DNA from: Aquipseudomonas alcaligenes
GTDB lineage: Bacteria > Pseudomonadota > Gammaproteobacteria > Pseudomonadales > Pseudomonadaceae
Length of the DNA: 64,000 bases
Assembly (NCBI RefSeq): GCF_003205495.1
Contig: NZ_QJRX01000007.1
Coordinates: forward strand, 247,219 to 311,218
Reading direction: 5' to 3'
Shown here: positions 34,647-42,954 of the stretch, piece after piece
Layout of the letters: each line of letters starts with the position of its first letter
Numbering within the stretch: position 1 is the first letter of the stretch
The notes under the pieces: model-generated
Seen by the model: the letters and a program-made list of their open reading frames with translations, nothing else
What the model was told of the DNA's origin: nothing
Database searches by the model: none
Position numbers and translations under genes: made by a program

Positions 34647-34967
34647 ATGCCGCCGGAGACGCTCAACCTGTTGCAGGCCGTGCCCGATGCAGCGGCGGGA
34701 GAGCAGTTCCTGCCGCTGCTGAGCCGGGACGGCCTGCGGCTGGAGCAGATCGTCTCCCACGGCCAGGCCAGCCAGGAAGGCTTCTGGTACGACCAGCCGC
34801 AGCCCGAGTGGGTAGCCCTGCTGCGTGGCTGCGCGCGACTCGAATTCGACGACGGCGAGCGGCCACTGGTGGCCGGCGATGCCCTGCTGATCCCCGCGCA
34901 CTGCCGGCACCGGGTCGCCGAGTGCTCGCTGGACGCCATCTGGCTGGCCCTGCACTTCGAGGCCTGA
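34647..34967 (+). CDS. Cupin-domain protein
   Basis: A 106-residue single cupin. It shows LLRGCARLEFDDGERPLVAGDALLIPAHCRHRV, where the late glycine and His motif is recognisable. The first motif is reduced: it lacks the usual paired histidines (YDQPQPEWVALL in their place). Metal binding by the common 3-His/1-Glu set is therefore doubtful. It starts 3 nt after the lipoprotein gene and is probably co-transcribed. Role unknown. Confidence 0.82.
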   Translation: MPPETLNLLQAVPDAAAGEQFLPLLSRDGLRLEQIVSHGQASQEGFWYDQPQPEWVALLRGCARLEFDDGERPLVAGDALLIPAHCRHRVAECSLDAIWLALHFEA

Positions 34968-35015
34968 CGACCAGCCCTACGCCTCGCTAACGGCCGGTGG
35001 TAGCATGCGCGCCCC

Positions 35016-36047
35016 ATGCGTATCTCCGACATTCACCAGCGCCTCGCCGACCTCGGCGCCCTGCCCGCCCATCGCGGCCGGGTGGTACGCGCCTGGCTGC
35101 AGGGCAAGCCGCTGGATGCCGGCACCCGCCGCCAGCACACCGAGCATTTCCTGCCACTGTCCGTGCGCCACGGCCTGCCGCAGCTCGCCGAGGAGCTCGA
35201 AGGCCTGGCCCGGGTGCGCTCCAGCCACCCCGCCGGCGATGGCTCGGCGCGCCTGCTGGTGGACCTGGCCGACGGCCAGATGGTCGAGAGCGTGCTGCTG
35301 CCGCGCGATGGCGTCTGCGTCTCCACCCAGGTTGGCTGCGCGGTCGGCTGCCGCTTCTGCATGACCGGCAAGAGCGGCCTCCTGCGCCAGGTGTCGAGCG
35401 CCGAGATCGTCGCCCAGGTGGTGCTGGCGCGGCGCCAACGGCCGGTGAAGAAAGTGGTGTTCATGGGCATGGGCGAGCCGGCACACAACCTCGACAACGT
35501 GCTGGAAGCCATCGACGTGCTGGGCACCGACGGCGGCATCGGCCACAAGAACCTGGTGTTCTCCACCGTGGGCGACCCACGGGTGTTCGAGCGCCTGCCG
35601 CAGCAGCGGGTCAAGCCGGCCCTGGCGCTGTCGCTGCACACCACCAAGGCCGAACTGCGCGAGCACCTGCTGCCCAAGGCGCCGAAGATCGCCCCGGCCG
35701 AGCTGATGGAGCTGGGCGAGGCCTATGCCCGCGAGGTCGGCTACCCGATCCAGTACCAGTGGACCCTGCTCAAGGGCATCAACGACGGCCAGGACGAGCT
35801 GGACGAGATCCTGCGTCTATTCAAGGGCAAGTACGCGGTGCTCAACCTGATCCCCTTCAACAGCCTGGAGGGCGACGACTACCAGCGCCCGGACGGCGAG
35901 CGCATCGTGCAGATCGTGCGCTACCTGCACAGCCGCGGCGTGCTGACCAAGGTGCGCAACAGCGCCGGCCAGGATGTCGAGGGCGGCTGCGGCCAGCTGC
36001 GCGCGCGCGCCGTGGACATCGTCAACACCAGTCGGCTGCAGCGCTGA
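35016..36047 (+). CDS. RlmN/Cfr-family radical SAM RNA methyltransferase paralogue
   Basis: A 343-residue protein with the cluster-binding CxxxCxxC (C108, C112, C115) in QVGCAVGCRFCMTGKSG. It also has the GEP motif (FMGMGEPAHNLDNV) and FSTVGDPRVFERL. The two extra cysteines that RlmN and Cfr need for methylation are present: C101, seven residues before the cluster, and C325 in GGCGQLRAR. The enzyme is therefore probably active in C2/C8 adenine methylation of RNA. The housekeeping RlmN is usually elsewhere, beside ndk, pilF or ispG-type genes. It overlaps the next gene (TGATG), forming an operon with an EEP protein and an LRR kinase. Confidence 0.85.
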   Translation: MRISDIHQRLADLGALPAHRGRVVRAWLQGKPLDAGTRRQHTEHFLPLSVRHGLPQLAEELEGLARVRSSHPAGDGSARLLVDLADGQMVESVLLPRDGVCVSTQVGCAVGCRFCMTGKSGLLRQVSSAEIVAQVVLARRQRPVKKVVFMGMGEPAHNLDNVLEAIDVLGTDGGIGHKNLVFSTVGDPRVFERLPQQRVKPALALSLHTTKAELREHLLPKAPKIAPAELMELGEAYAREVGYPIQYQWTLLKGINDGQDELDEILRLFKGKYAVLNLIPFNSLEGDDYQRPDGERIVQIVRYLHSRGVLTKVRNSAGQDVEGGCGQLRARAVDIVNTSRLQR

Positions 36048-36961
36048 TGCTGCGCCTGGTCGCGCTCGCCGCCGCCCTCGGGCTACTCTCGCCCTGGCTG
36101 GTGACGCTGCTGGCAGAGCACTCGCAACACCTGGCCTGGCTGCTGGACCTGGCCAGCCACTGGCAGTGGCTGCACCTGGCCCTGCTGCTGGGCTGCCTGG
36201 TGGCGCTGGCGCGGCGCCGGCCGCGCTGGCTGCTGCTAGCGCCGCTGCTCGCCCTGCCCTGGCTCAGCGTGTCACCGATGCTGCCCGCGCAAACCGGCGA
36301 GGTGCGCCTGGAGCTGCGCCTGATCAACGCCAACCTGCAGCAGACCGACGATGCCGCAGCGCTACGCGCCTGGCTCGATGCCCAGCCCGCCGACCTGGTG
36401 CTGCTGCAGGAAGTCACCCCAGCCCTGGCCCGGCAACTGGCCGGCTGGCAGGACTACCCGCACCGCGTGCTCGCCCCGGAGGCCTCGCCGTTCGGCCTGG
36501 CCCTGCTGTCACGCCACCCGCTGGACGCTGGCCGGGTGCTGCGCGACAGCGACGCTATACCGCGCATCGAGGCGATCCTGCGTCATGCCGGCCAGGCCGT
36601 CAGCCTGAGCCTGGTGCACCCGATGCCGCCGCTGTCGCCCTACTGGCACCAAAAGCGCAACCTCGGCCTGCAGGTCGCCCTGCAGCGCAACGCCGCTCAG
36701 GGGCTGCCCGGCCTGCTGGCCGGCGACCTCAACGCCAGCCCCTGGTCACAGGCCATGCGCGAGCTGCACGAACTGGGCTGGTACCGCGCCAATGACCTGC
36801 AGGCCACCTGGCCCGCGCTAGGCAAGGGCTGGCTCGGCATCGCCATCGACCAGGTACTGGTCCGCGGCCCCTGGCACGTGGTCGAGCAGGATCTGGGGCC
36901 GGACCTCAGCGCCGATCACCTGCCGCGCCGCCTGCACCTGCAACTGCTGGAACAACACTGA
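36047..36961 (+). CDS. Membrane-anchored endonuclease/exonuclease/phosphatase-family protein
   Basis: A 304-residue protein. Three hydrophobic segments occupy the first 85 residues. A periplasmic-facing EEP domain follows, with NANLQQTD, LLQEVTP (metal Glu), LVHPMPP, LLAGDLNASPWS and the terminal catalytic DLSADHLPRR. This DNase I-like fold hydrolyses phosphodiester or phosphomonoester bonds. The layout resembles other membrane-linked EEP proteins of unknown substrate. Its ATG overlaps the stop of the RlmN paralogue, and the kinase gene begins 2 nt after its stop. Confidence 0.84.
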   Translation: MLRLVALAAALGLLSPWLVTLLAEHSQHLAWLLDLASHWQWLHLALLLGCLVALARRRPRWLLLAPLLALPWLSVSPMLPAQTGEVRLELRLINANLQQTDDAAALRAWLDAQPADLVLLQEVTPALARQLAGWQDYPHRVLAPEASPFGLALLSRHPLDAGRVLRDSDAIPRIEAILRHAGQAVSLSLVHPMPPLSPYWHQKRNLGLQVALQRNAAQGLPGLLAGDLNASPWSQAMRELHELGWYRANDLQATWPALGKGWLGIAIDQVLVRGPWHVVEQDLGPDLSADHLPRRLHLQLLEQH

Positions 36962-36962
36962 C

Positions 36963-38240
36963 ATGCATAGCCTGGAACAACTGCGCCGCGGCGAGCTGGC
37001 CGGCATCCGTCGCCTGGACCTAGCCGCCGACCTCAGCGAGTTTCCCGAGGAGATCTTCGCGCTGGCCGACAGCCTGGAGGTGCTCAACCTCAGCGGCAAC
37101 CGCCTGCGCACCCTGCCCCACGACCTGTCGCGGCTGCACCGGCTGAAAGTGCTGTTCTGCTCGGACAACCCCTTCGAAACCCTGCCGGAAGCGCTCGGCG
37201 ACTGCGCCCAGCTGGAGATGGTCGGCTTCAAGTCCAACCGCCTGCGCGAGGTACCGGCCGCCGCGCTGCCAGCACGGCTGCGCTGGCTGATCCTCACCGA
37301 TAACCGTATCGAAGCGCTGCCGCAGGCACTAGGCGAGCGTCCACGGCTGCAGAAGCTGATGCTGGCCGGCAACCGCCTCAGCGAGCTGCCGCAAAGCCTG
37401 GCCGCACTGCACCAGCTGGAACTGCTGCGCATCGCCGCCAACCGTCTCGACGCCCTGCCTGACTGGCTGCTGCAGTTGCCGCGCCTGGCCTGGCTGGCCT
37501 TTGCCGGCAATCCGGGCAGCGACCGCGCCGAGGCCGCCGCGCTGGCCAGCCACCCGCAGGCGCCCATCGCCCGCGACCAGCTGGTACTGGGCGAACTGCT
37601 CGGCCAGGGCGCCAGCGGCCTGATCCATCGCGCGCGCTGGGGCGAGCGCGAGGTGGCGGCCAAGCTGTTCAAGGGGCAGATGACCAGCGACGGCCTGCCG
37701 CACAGCGAGATGGCCGCCTGCCTGTCCGCCGGCCGCCATCCGCAGCTACTGCCGGTGATCGGCGCGCTGCAGGCGAAGCCCGGCGAGCCGGACGGCCTGT
37801 TGCTGGAGCTGCTGGAGCCGCGCTTCGCCGTGCTGGCCGGGCCGCCCTCGCTGGCCAGCTGCACCCGAGACTGCTACGAACCCGAGCGGCGCTTCAGCGC
37901 CGAGCAGGTGCAAGCCCTGGCCCGCGGCGTGGCCGCTGCGCTGGCACACCTGCATGGCCGCGGCATCCTGCACGGCGACCTGTACGCGCATAACCTGCTG
38001 GTCGACGGCCACGACTGCCGCCTCAGCGACTTCGGCGCCGCGTCCTTCTTCGCCCCCGGCAGCCCCCAGGGCGCGGCGCTGCAGCGCCTGGAAAGCCGCG
38101 CCTTCGGCATCCTGCTGGAAGAACTGCTGCAACGCTGCGACGCACCGCCGGCAGGCCTGCTGCAACTGGCCGCCGACTGCCAGCAGCCGACCACGCAGGA
38201 GCGCCCGGACTTCGCCGCGCTACTCGACCACCTGCAATAG
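36963..38240 (+). CDS. Leucine-rich-repeat protein kinase
   Basis: A 425-residue cytoplasmic-looking protein with no signal peptide or membrane segment. Residues 15-185 form about seven leucine-rich repeats with LxxLxLxxNxLxxLP spacing (LEVLNLSGNRLRTLP, LQKLMLAGNRLSELP). Residues 208-425 form a compact eukaryotic-like kinase: glycine loop GQGASG (214-219), K234, a helix-C Glu near 249, catalytic HGDLYAHN (337-344) and DFG (356-358). The activation segment is very short and no clear APE motif is seen. The Lys of the HRDLK type loop is replaced by Tyr. All three catalytic acids and N344 remain, so activity is plausible. It forms an operon with the EEP protein and RlmN paralogue. Partner and substrate are unknown. 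Confidence 0.88.
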   Translation: MHSLEQLRRGELAGIRRLDLAADLSEFPEEIFALADSLEVLNLSGNRLRTLPHDLSRLHRLKVLFCSDNPFETLPEALGDCAQLEMVGFKSNRLREVPAAALPARLRWLILTDNRIEALPQALGERPRLQKLMLAGNRLSELPQSLAALHQLELLRIAANRLDALPDWLLQLPRLAWLAFAGNPGSDRAEAAALASHPQAPIARDQLVLGELLGQGASGLIHRARWGEREVAAKLFKGQMTSDGLPHSEMAACLSAGRHPQLLPVIGALQAKPGEPDGLLLELLEPRFAVLAGPPSLASCTRDCYEPERRFSAEQVQALARGVAAALAHLHGRGILHGDLYAHNLLVDGHDCRLSDFGAASFFAPGSPQGAALQRLESRAFGILLEELLQRCDAPPAGLLQLAADCQQPTTQERPDFAALLDHLQ

Positions 38241-38297
38241 CACGCTCGCCAGACGCGGCCTGAGCAGCTGAGAAAGCGCTGCCAGGCGCTAGAGGAT

Positions 38298-39077
38298 TCA
38301 GCCGGCGTACAGTCGAATGCCGCGCGGCTGGGCCAGCACGGTGGTGGGTGCCATGCCGATGATGCTGCGGAAGGTATGGCTGAAATGCGCCGAATCGGTG
38401 AAGCCGGCGGCCACCGCGGCATCGGTCAGGCTCATGCCGCGCGCCACGCCGACGCAGGTGACGAACAGGCGGTGCCACTGGCGGTAGCGACGGATGGGGA
38501 TGCCGATCTTCTGGCGGAACAGCTGGGTCAGGCGCGGCACCGACAGGCCGACCCGCTCGGCGAGGTAGTCGATGGACTGGTTGCACGACACGTCGGCCTT
38601 GATCAGCTCCACTGCGCGGACGATGCGCGGGTCACAGGTGAAGCCCGGGGGCACCAGGCGCTGTGGGTTGATCAGGCGCTCCAGCCAGTCCCAGATGGCC
38701 TCGGGGCCCGCGCTGCTGCGATGCAGCGCATCGAAGCGGCTGATCCACAGGGCCTCCTCGTCCAGGCCATGCAGCAACCCGGCTTCCTGCCTCGCCATGC
38801 GCGGCGCCAGCAGGGCGAAGTCTTCGCCGAACACGTCCAGGTAGCAGATCGCCACGCGCGAGCCACGGCTGTCCACGATCAGCTCCAGGCCCGGCGGCAA
38901 CAGGATGCTGCGACCGTATAGGCTGGTGCCCTGGCTGTGCAGCAGCAGTTCGTCGTCCAGGCTGATCAGCAGCATGGCGGCCGCCTGCGACAGCTGCAGC
39001 GGCTCGCTGAAGGCACTGAGGTAGAAGGTGCGCTTGTCCCACAGGTACAGCAGCACCGGTGCATCGATGGCTGGCAT
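38298..39077 (-). CDS. AraC-family transcriptional regulator
   Basis: A 259-residue regulator with an N-terminal cupin-like domain (LLYLWDKRTFYLSAFSEPLQL) and a C-terminal AraC HTH pair (LAERVGLSVPRLTQLFRQKIG, DAAVAAGFTDSAHFSHTFRS). I take ATG 39077 (MPAIDAPVLLY). A start 15 residues earlier is possible, since the ribosome-binding site is unclear. It follows the LRR kinase gene convergently, and the EamA gene lies upstream on the same strand. Confidence 0.84.
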   Translation of the reverse strand: MPAIDAPVLLYLWDKRTFYLSAFSEPLQLSQAAAMLLISLDDELLLHSQGTSLYGRSILLPPGLELIVDSRGSRVAICYLDVFGEDFALLAPRMARQEAGLLHGLDEEALWISRFDALHRSSAGPEAIWDWLERLINPQRLVPPGFTCDPRIVRAVELIKADVSCNQSIDYLAERVGLSVPRLTQLFRQKIGIPIRRYRQWHRLFVTCVGVARGMSLTDAAVAAGFTDSAHFSHTFRSIIGMAPTTVLAQPRGIRLYAG

Positions 39078-39182
39078 GGACGTCTGTCGCCCTTGTTGTT
39101 TTTGTGGGCGCAGGGTTATCACAGCGGTGCAGGCGGGAAAAGCCCGTCGACACAGGAAGTTGCAACAAATGCGTCGTACTGC

Positions 39183-40106
39183 TCAGGGCGACTTCGTCGG
39201 TCGCAGCCGCGAAACGCCAAACAGCACCAGCGCCAGGCCCGCCATCTGGTAAAGCGACACCACCTCGCCGAGCAGTGCCCAGGACGCCAGGATGGTCAGC
39301 ACCGGCCCCAGGTTGCCGATGGCTGCGGTGTGCGCGGCGCCCATGCGCTGCACGGCCAGCGCCATCCAGTAGATCGGCAGGGCCGTGGACAGCAGCGCCA
39401 TCAGCGCCGCGTACAGCCAGACCTGCCCCGGCAGGCTGGCCAGTTGCGTCACGTCGCGGCTGAGCCCGTAGTGCGCCAGCACCATCAGCGCGGACGCGCC
39501 GCCGGCCAGCCCGGCCAGGCGCATGGAACCCAGGCGCTGCACCATCCTGCCGGTGCCGAAGTAGTACAGCGCATAGGTAACGGCGCTGGCGAACACCCAG
39601 GCCGCGCCCTGCAGCACCTGCGTGCCGGCATCGCCCAGGTGCAGGTCATGGACGAAGGCGATGCCCAGGCCGGCGTAGCACAGTCCCATCGCCAGCAGGG
39701 TGCGCCGGCTCGGCGGTTCGCGCAGGGCCACGGCCTGGAACAGCAACACCAGGGTCGGGTAGGAAAACAGGATCAGCCGCTCCAGCCCCGCGCTGATCGA
39801 CTCCAGGCCGTAGAAATCGAAGAGGCTGGAGAGGTAGTAGCCGAGCATGCCGAGCAGCAGGATGCGCAGCACGTCCATGCCCCCGAGCGGGGCGTTGCCC
39901 GTGCCACGGCTCAGCCAGAGCAGCCAGGCGAACAGCGGCAGGGCCAGCCCCATGCGCATGGCCAGCAGGGTGATGGCGTCCACCGGGGCGGCCGCGTAGG
40001 CGAGCTTGACGAAGATGGCCTTGAGGCTGAAGCCGGCGGCGGACAATACGGCGAACAGGCGGCCATCATTGAGCCAGAGGCGGTAGTGCAGGCTGAGGGC
40101 GTTCAT
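39183..40106 (-). CDS. EamA/DMT-family transporter
   Basis: A 307-residue protein with about ten membrane segments in two EamA repeats (GFSLKAIFVKLAYAAAPVDAIT and AVTYALYYFGTGRMV), typical of drug/metabolite exporters. Its C-terminus is basic (SRLRPTKSP). CGGAA precedes ATG 40106. The divergent LysR-type gene starts 100 bp away and probably regulates it. Substrate unknown. Confidence 0.87.
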   Translation of the reverse strand: MNALSLHYRLWLNDGRLFAVLSAAGFSLKAIFVKLAYAAAPVDAITLLAMRMGLALPLFAWLLWLSRGTGNAPLGGMDVLRILLLGMLGYYLSSLFDFYGLESISAGLERLILFSYPTLVLLFQAVALREPPSRRTLLAMGLCYAGLGIAFVHDLHLGDAGTQVLQGAAWVFASAVTYALYYFGTGRMVQRLGSMRLAGLAGGASALMVLAHYGLSRDVTQLASLPGQVWLYAALMALLSTALPIYWMALAVQRMGAAHTAAIGNLGPVLTILASWALLGEVVSLYQMAGLALVLFGVSRLRPTKSP

Positions 40107-40206
40107 GGGGATTCCGGCAGGCAAGATCCGCCTTTATTCTGAACAGAATGCCTGGCTGCCAGAATCGCTATTTCATGAACAAAGCCTTCTGCAAAGGAGA
40201 AAGCCC

Positions 40207-41091
40207 TTGCACTTCGATCTCGCCGACCTGCGCCTGCTCAGTGCCATCGCCGCCACCGGCAGCCTGAGCAAGGCGGCCGCCAGCGTACCGGTGGCGGTGT
40301 CCGCCGCCAGCACGCGCCTGCGCCTGTTCGAGCAACGCTGCGGGCTGAGCCTGTTCATCCGCAGGGCCGATGGCATGCAGCCGACCCCGGCCGGCCGCCT
40401 GGTGCTGGAACGCAGCCGCAGCGTGCTGGGCGAGGCAGAAAAGCTCAGCGCCACCCTGCGCGAGCTGGCCGGTGCCGAGCGCATCACCCTGCAGCTGGCC
40501 GCCACCACGGTGGCCAACAGTACCTTCCTGCCAGCCGCGCTCGGCCCCTTCCTCGCCGACTACCCGGAGATCGACCTGCAGCTGGTGGAGCAGAAGAGCA
40601 GCGAGATCCTCGAGGCCGTGCAGGCGGGCGAGTGCGAGATCGGCGTGTACGACGGCAACCTGCCCACCGGTGGCCTGCTCTCCCTGCCCTTTCGCGACGA
40701 CAAGCTGGTGCTGCTGGTGCCGCGCCAGCATGCGCTGGCCAAGCGACACATGGCGCCCCTGCGCGACGCCCTCGGCTATCCCTTCGTCTGCCTGCCGGCC
40801 GAGCGCGCCATGCAGCGCTTCATCGAGGGCATGGCGATGAAGTACGTGATGCCACTGAAGATCCGGGTGCGCGCGCCGAGCTTCGACGCCATCGCCCAGC
40901 TGGTGGCCCAGGACGTCGGCATCGCCATGCTGCCCGAGGCCGCCGCCAGCCGCTTCGCCCTGGAACTGCCGGTGCGCATCGTGCCGCTGGAGGACGCCTG
41001 GGCCACCCGCGAACTGCGCCTGTGCATCCGTGGCTGGGAACAGCTGTCACCCCATGCGCGGCAGCTGGTGAACTTCCTGGCCAGCGGCTGA
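40207..41091 (+). CDS. LysR-family transcriptional regulator (TTG start)
   Basis: A 294-residue LysR regulator. It starts at TTG 40207, because AAGGAG lies exactly 7 nt upstream and the first residues (LHFDLADLRLLSAIAATGSL) are those normal for the family. The longer frame from 40105 would add 34 atypical residues. The HTH is SLSKAAASVPVAVSAASTRLRLFEQRCG. The effector domain begins near ERITLQLAATTVANSTFLPAAL. It is divergent from the EamA exporter gene. Confidence 0.88.
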   Translation: MHFDLADLRLLSAIAATGSLSKAAASVPVAVSAASTRLRLFEQRCGLSLFIRRADGMQPTPAGRLVLERSRSVLGEAEKLSATLRELAGAERITLQLAATTVANSTFLPAALGPFLADYPEIDLQLVEQKSSEILEAVQAGECEIGVYDGNLPTGGLLSLPFRDDKLVLLVPRQHALAKRHMAPLRDALGYPFVCLPAERAMQRFIEGMAMKYVMPLKIRVRAPSFDAIAQLVAQDVGIAMLPEAAASRFALELPVRIVPLEDAWATRELRLCIRGWEQLSPHARQLVNFLASG

Positions 41092-41467
41092 TGGGATTCC
41101 GAGAAGGGTGATTGACGGATACGCCACCACGGTCGGCCAGTCGAAAACACCAGCGCCGGGCCGACTCGCCATCATTTCACCCTCGCTACAGCCCGCCGGT
41201 CCCGCTCGAGTGACCGCGACCTTGCGTGTGCCGACATAACTGCGCGCCAGGCGGCTTGACCTTCCAGCAATGGCAAGGTCGAGAATGCTGATTTGCCAGG
41301 CGGGTTCAGGCGCATCGGCCCTGGTTCGACCGGCAAACCGAACACCTACGAAGTGGTGCAAATCGATGCATTCTCCGGTGCCTTGCCATCATAAAATTCT
41401 GACCTAGCCTCAGATGATGTCAGAAAGCCTTACTACTCGACTGGGATATTTAGCCAAGGAGTGCTCC
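41092..41467 (+). other. Intergenic region without a supported gene
   Basis: About 375 bp between a LysR gene and the PAS-PAS transducer. One minus-strand frame of 104 residues crosses it, but it has no ribosome-binding site or recognisable motif and overlaps the LysR end, so I do not call it. Base composition falls near the right end (CATAAAATTCTGACC), where the transducer promoter may lie. AAGGAG at 41456-41461 is the transducer's ribosome-binding site. Confidence 0.5.
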
Positions 41468-42784
41468 ATGCTAGGGATCGGTCTCAAGGACGAATTGACT
41501 CGCCACAAATCACAACTGGCACAAGCCAACCATCTGATCGCAGCCATCCGCAGGGCCCTGGCTGTTATCGAGTTTTCCCCCTCCGGCGAAATACTCGACG
41601 CCAACCCGCTCTTCCTGTCGGTGGTCGGCTATGAACTCAACGAGCTGACGGGAAGGCATCACCGCATGTTCTGCCCCCAGAGCTACGCCGAAAGCCTCGA
41701 ATACAAGCAGTTCTGGAACCGACTCGCGCAGGGGGAGTCCTTCAGCAGTCGCTACAGGAGGATCGGCAAGGGCGGGCGCGACATCTGGCTCGAGGCCACC
41801 TACATGCCGGTCATCGGCGCCGATGGTCGGGTCAGCAGGGTGGTCAAGATTGCCACAGACATCACTGATCAATTGGTCACCGAACACCGGCACGAGAGCA
41901 TGATCAATGCCATCAGCCGCTCCATGGCCGTGATTGAACTCACCACCAATGGCGAGGTGGTGACCGCGAACAGCAACTTCTTGAGCACGATGGGCTACAG
42001 GCTGGATGAAGTACTGGGCAAGCATCACCGCATCTTCTGCACTCCGGAACTTGCCAACAGCGAGCAATACCGGCAGTTCTGGCAGCGCCTCAACAGGGGC
42101 GAGTACATATCCGACAAGTTTCTGCGCATCGCCAAGGATGGTCGCCCCGTGTGGCTCAGGGCAACCTACAACCCCCTCTACGACCCCCAGGGGAATATCT
42201 ATGGCGTGATCAAATTCGCCAGCGATATCACTTCGCAGATCGAACATCGTGAAGCGGAGTCGGCCGCTGCCCAGCTTGCCTTCGGCATCGCCCGCGAAAC
42301 GGACCAGCAAGCCGTCGAGGGGACTCACACGGTTGAGCAGACCGTTCAGGTCGTACGCTCGATTGCCGGCGAGCTGAATAGCGTTTCGACAAACATCTCG
42401 GCGCTGAGCAATCAATCCGACCGGATCAGCAGCATCGTCCAGGTCATTCGCAGCATTGCCGAGCAGACCAATCTTCTGGCCCTCAATGCGGCGATCGAGG
42501 CGGCCCGTGCCGGCGAGCAGGGACGCGGCTTTGCGGTGGTCGCGGATGAGGTTCGCAACCTTGCGGCGCGAACCAGCCAGGCCACCGTCGAGATCAACGA
42601 AGTGGTGCAACAGAACCAAGAGCTGGCTCACCTGGCTGTCAGTGGAATGTCGGAGAGCATGAAGAATGTCGACAAGGGTGTAGCACTTGCCAACAAAGCC
42701 GGCGAACTGATGCTGCAGATTCGCCACGAGGCGCAGCGTGTTGTCGATGCCATCGAGCAGTTCACCCACACCTTTGAGGACTAG
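41468..42784 (+). CDS. Soluble PAS-PAS methyl-accepting chemotaxis protein (BdlA-like)
   Basis: A 438-residue protein with no membrane segment. Two PAS domains are close repeats of each other: [21 protein letters not shown] with GRHHRMFC, and [21 protein letters not shown] with GKHHRIFC. The signalling hairpin follows ([35 protein letters not shown]). This layout is that of BdlA of P. aeruginosa, which links redox or energy state to biofilm dispersal through c-di-GMP. The first 18 codons of the longer frame are excluded, because AAGGAG precedes ATG 41468. The MHYT-GGDEF-EAL gene follows on the same strand 170 bp on, which is suggestive for a shared pathway. Confidence 0.88.
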   Translation: MLGIGLKDELTRHKSQLAQANHLIAAIRRALAVIEFSPSGEILDANPLFLSVVGYELNELTGRHHRMFCPQSYAESLEYKQFWNRLAQGESFSSRYRRIGKGGRDIWLEATYMPVIGADGRVSRVVKIATDITDQLVTEHRHESMINAISRSMAVIELTTNGEVVTANSNFLSTMGYRLDEVLGKHHRIFCTPELANSEQYRQFWQRLNRGEYISDKFLRIAKDGRPVWLRATYNPLYDPQGNIYGVIKFASDITSQIEHREAESAAAQLAFGIARETDQQAVEGTHTVEQTVQVVRSIAGELNSVSTNISALSNQSDRISSIVQVIRSIAEQTNLLALNAAIEAARAGEQGRGFAVVADEVRNLAARTSQATVEINEVVQQNQELAHLAVSGMSESMKNVDKGVALANKAGELMLQIRHEAQRVVDAIEQFTHTFED

Positions 42785-42954
42785 CCCCGGCAACGGGCTG
42801 CCAGCGGGTCATTTATCGCAATCTTTGCTCGACAACGCATTCGGGGAGTGAACATGAAATCTGGAGTACCTGCACCGCTCTCCTGTGTGTAGCAAGGTAA
42901 TCCGCTTCCACCCGAGACCCCAACAGTTAAGCCCCGTCCGAGAGGTATCCTGCT

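Noticed and set aside
34997..36046. N-terminal 350 codons of the frame that contains the EEP protein
   Set aside because: They overlap the RlmN paralogue in another frame; the EEP protein starts at ATG 36047, coupled to the preceding stop, with its membrane helices first.
41047..41361. Minus-strand frame of 104 codons between two genes
   Set aside because: It overlaps the end of the LysR gene and has no ribosome-binding site or recognisable domain.
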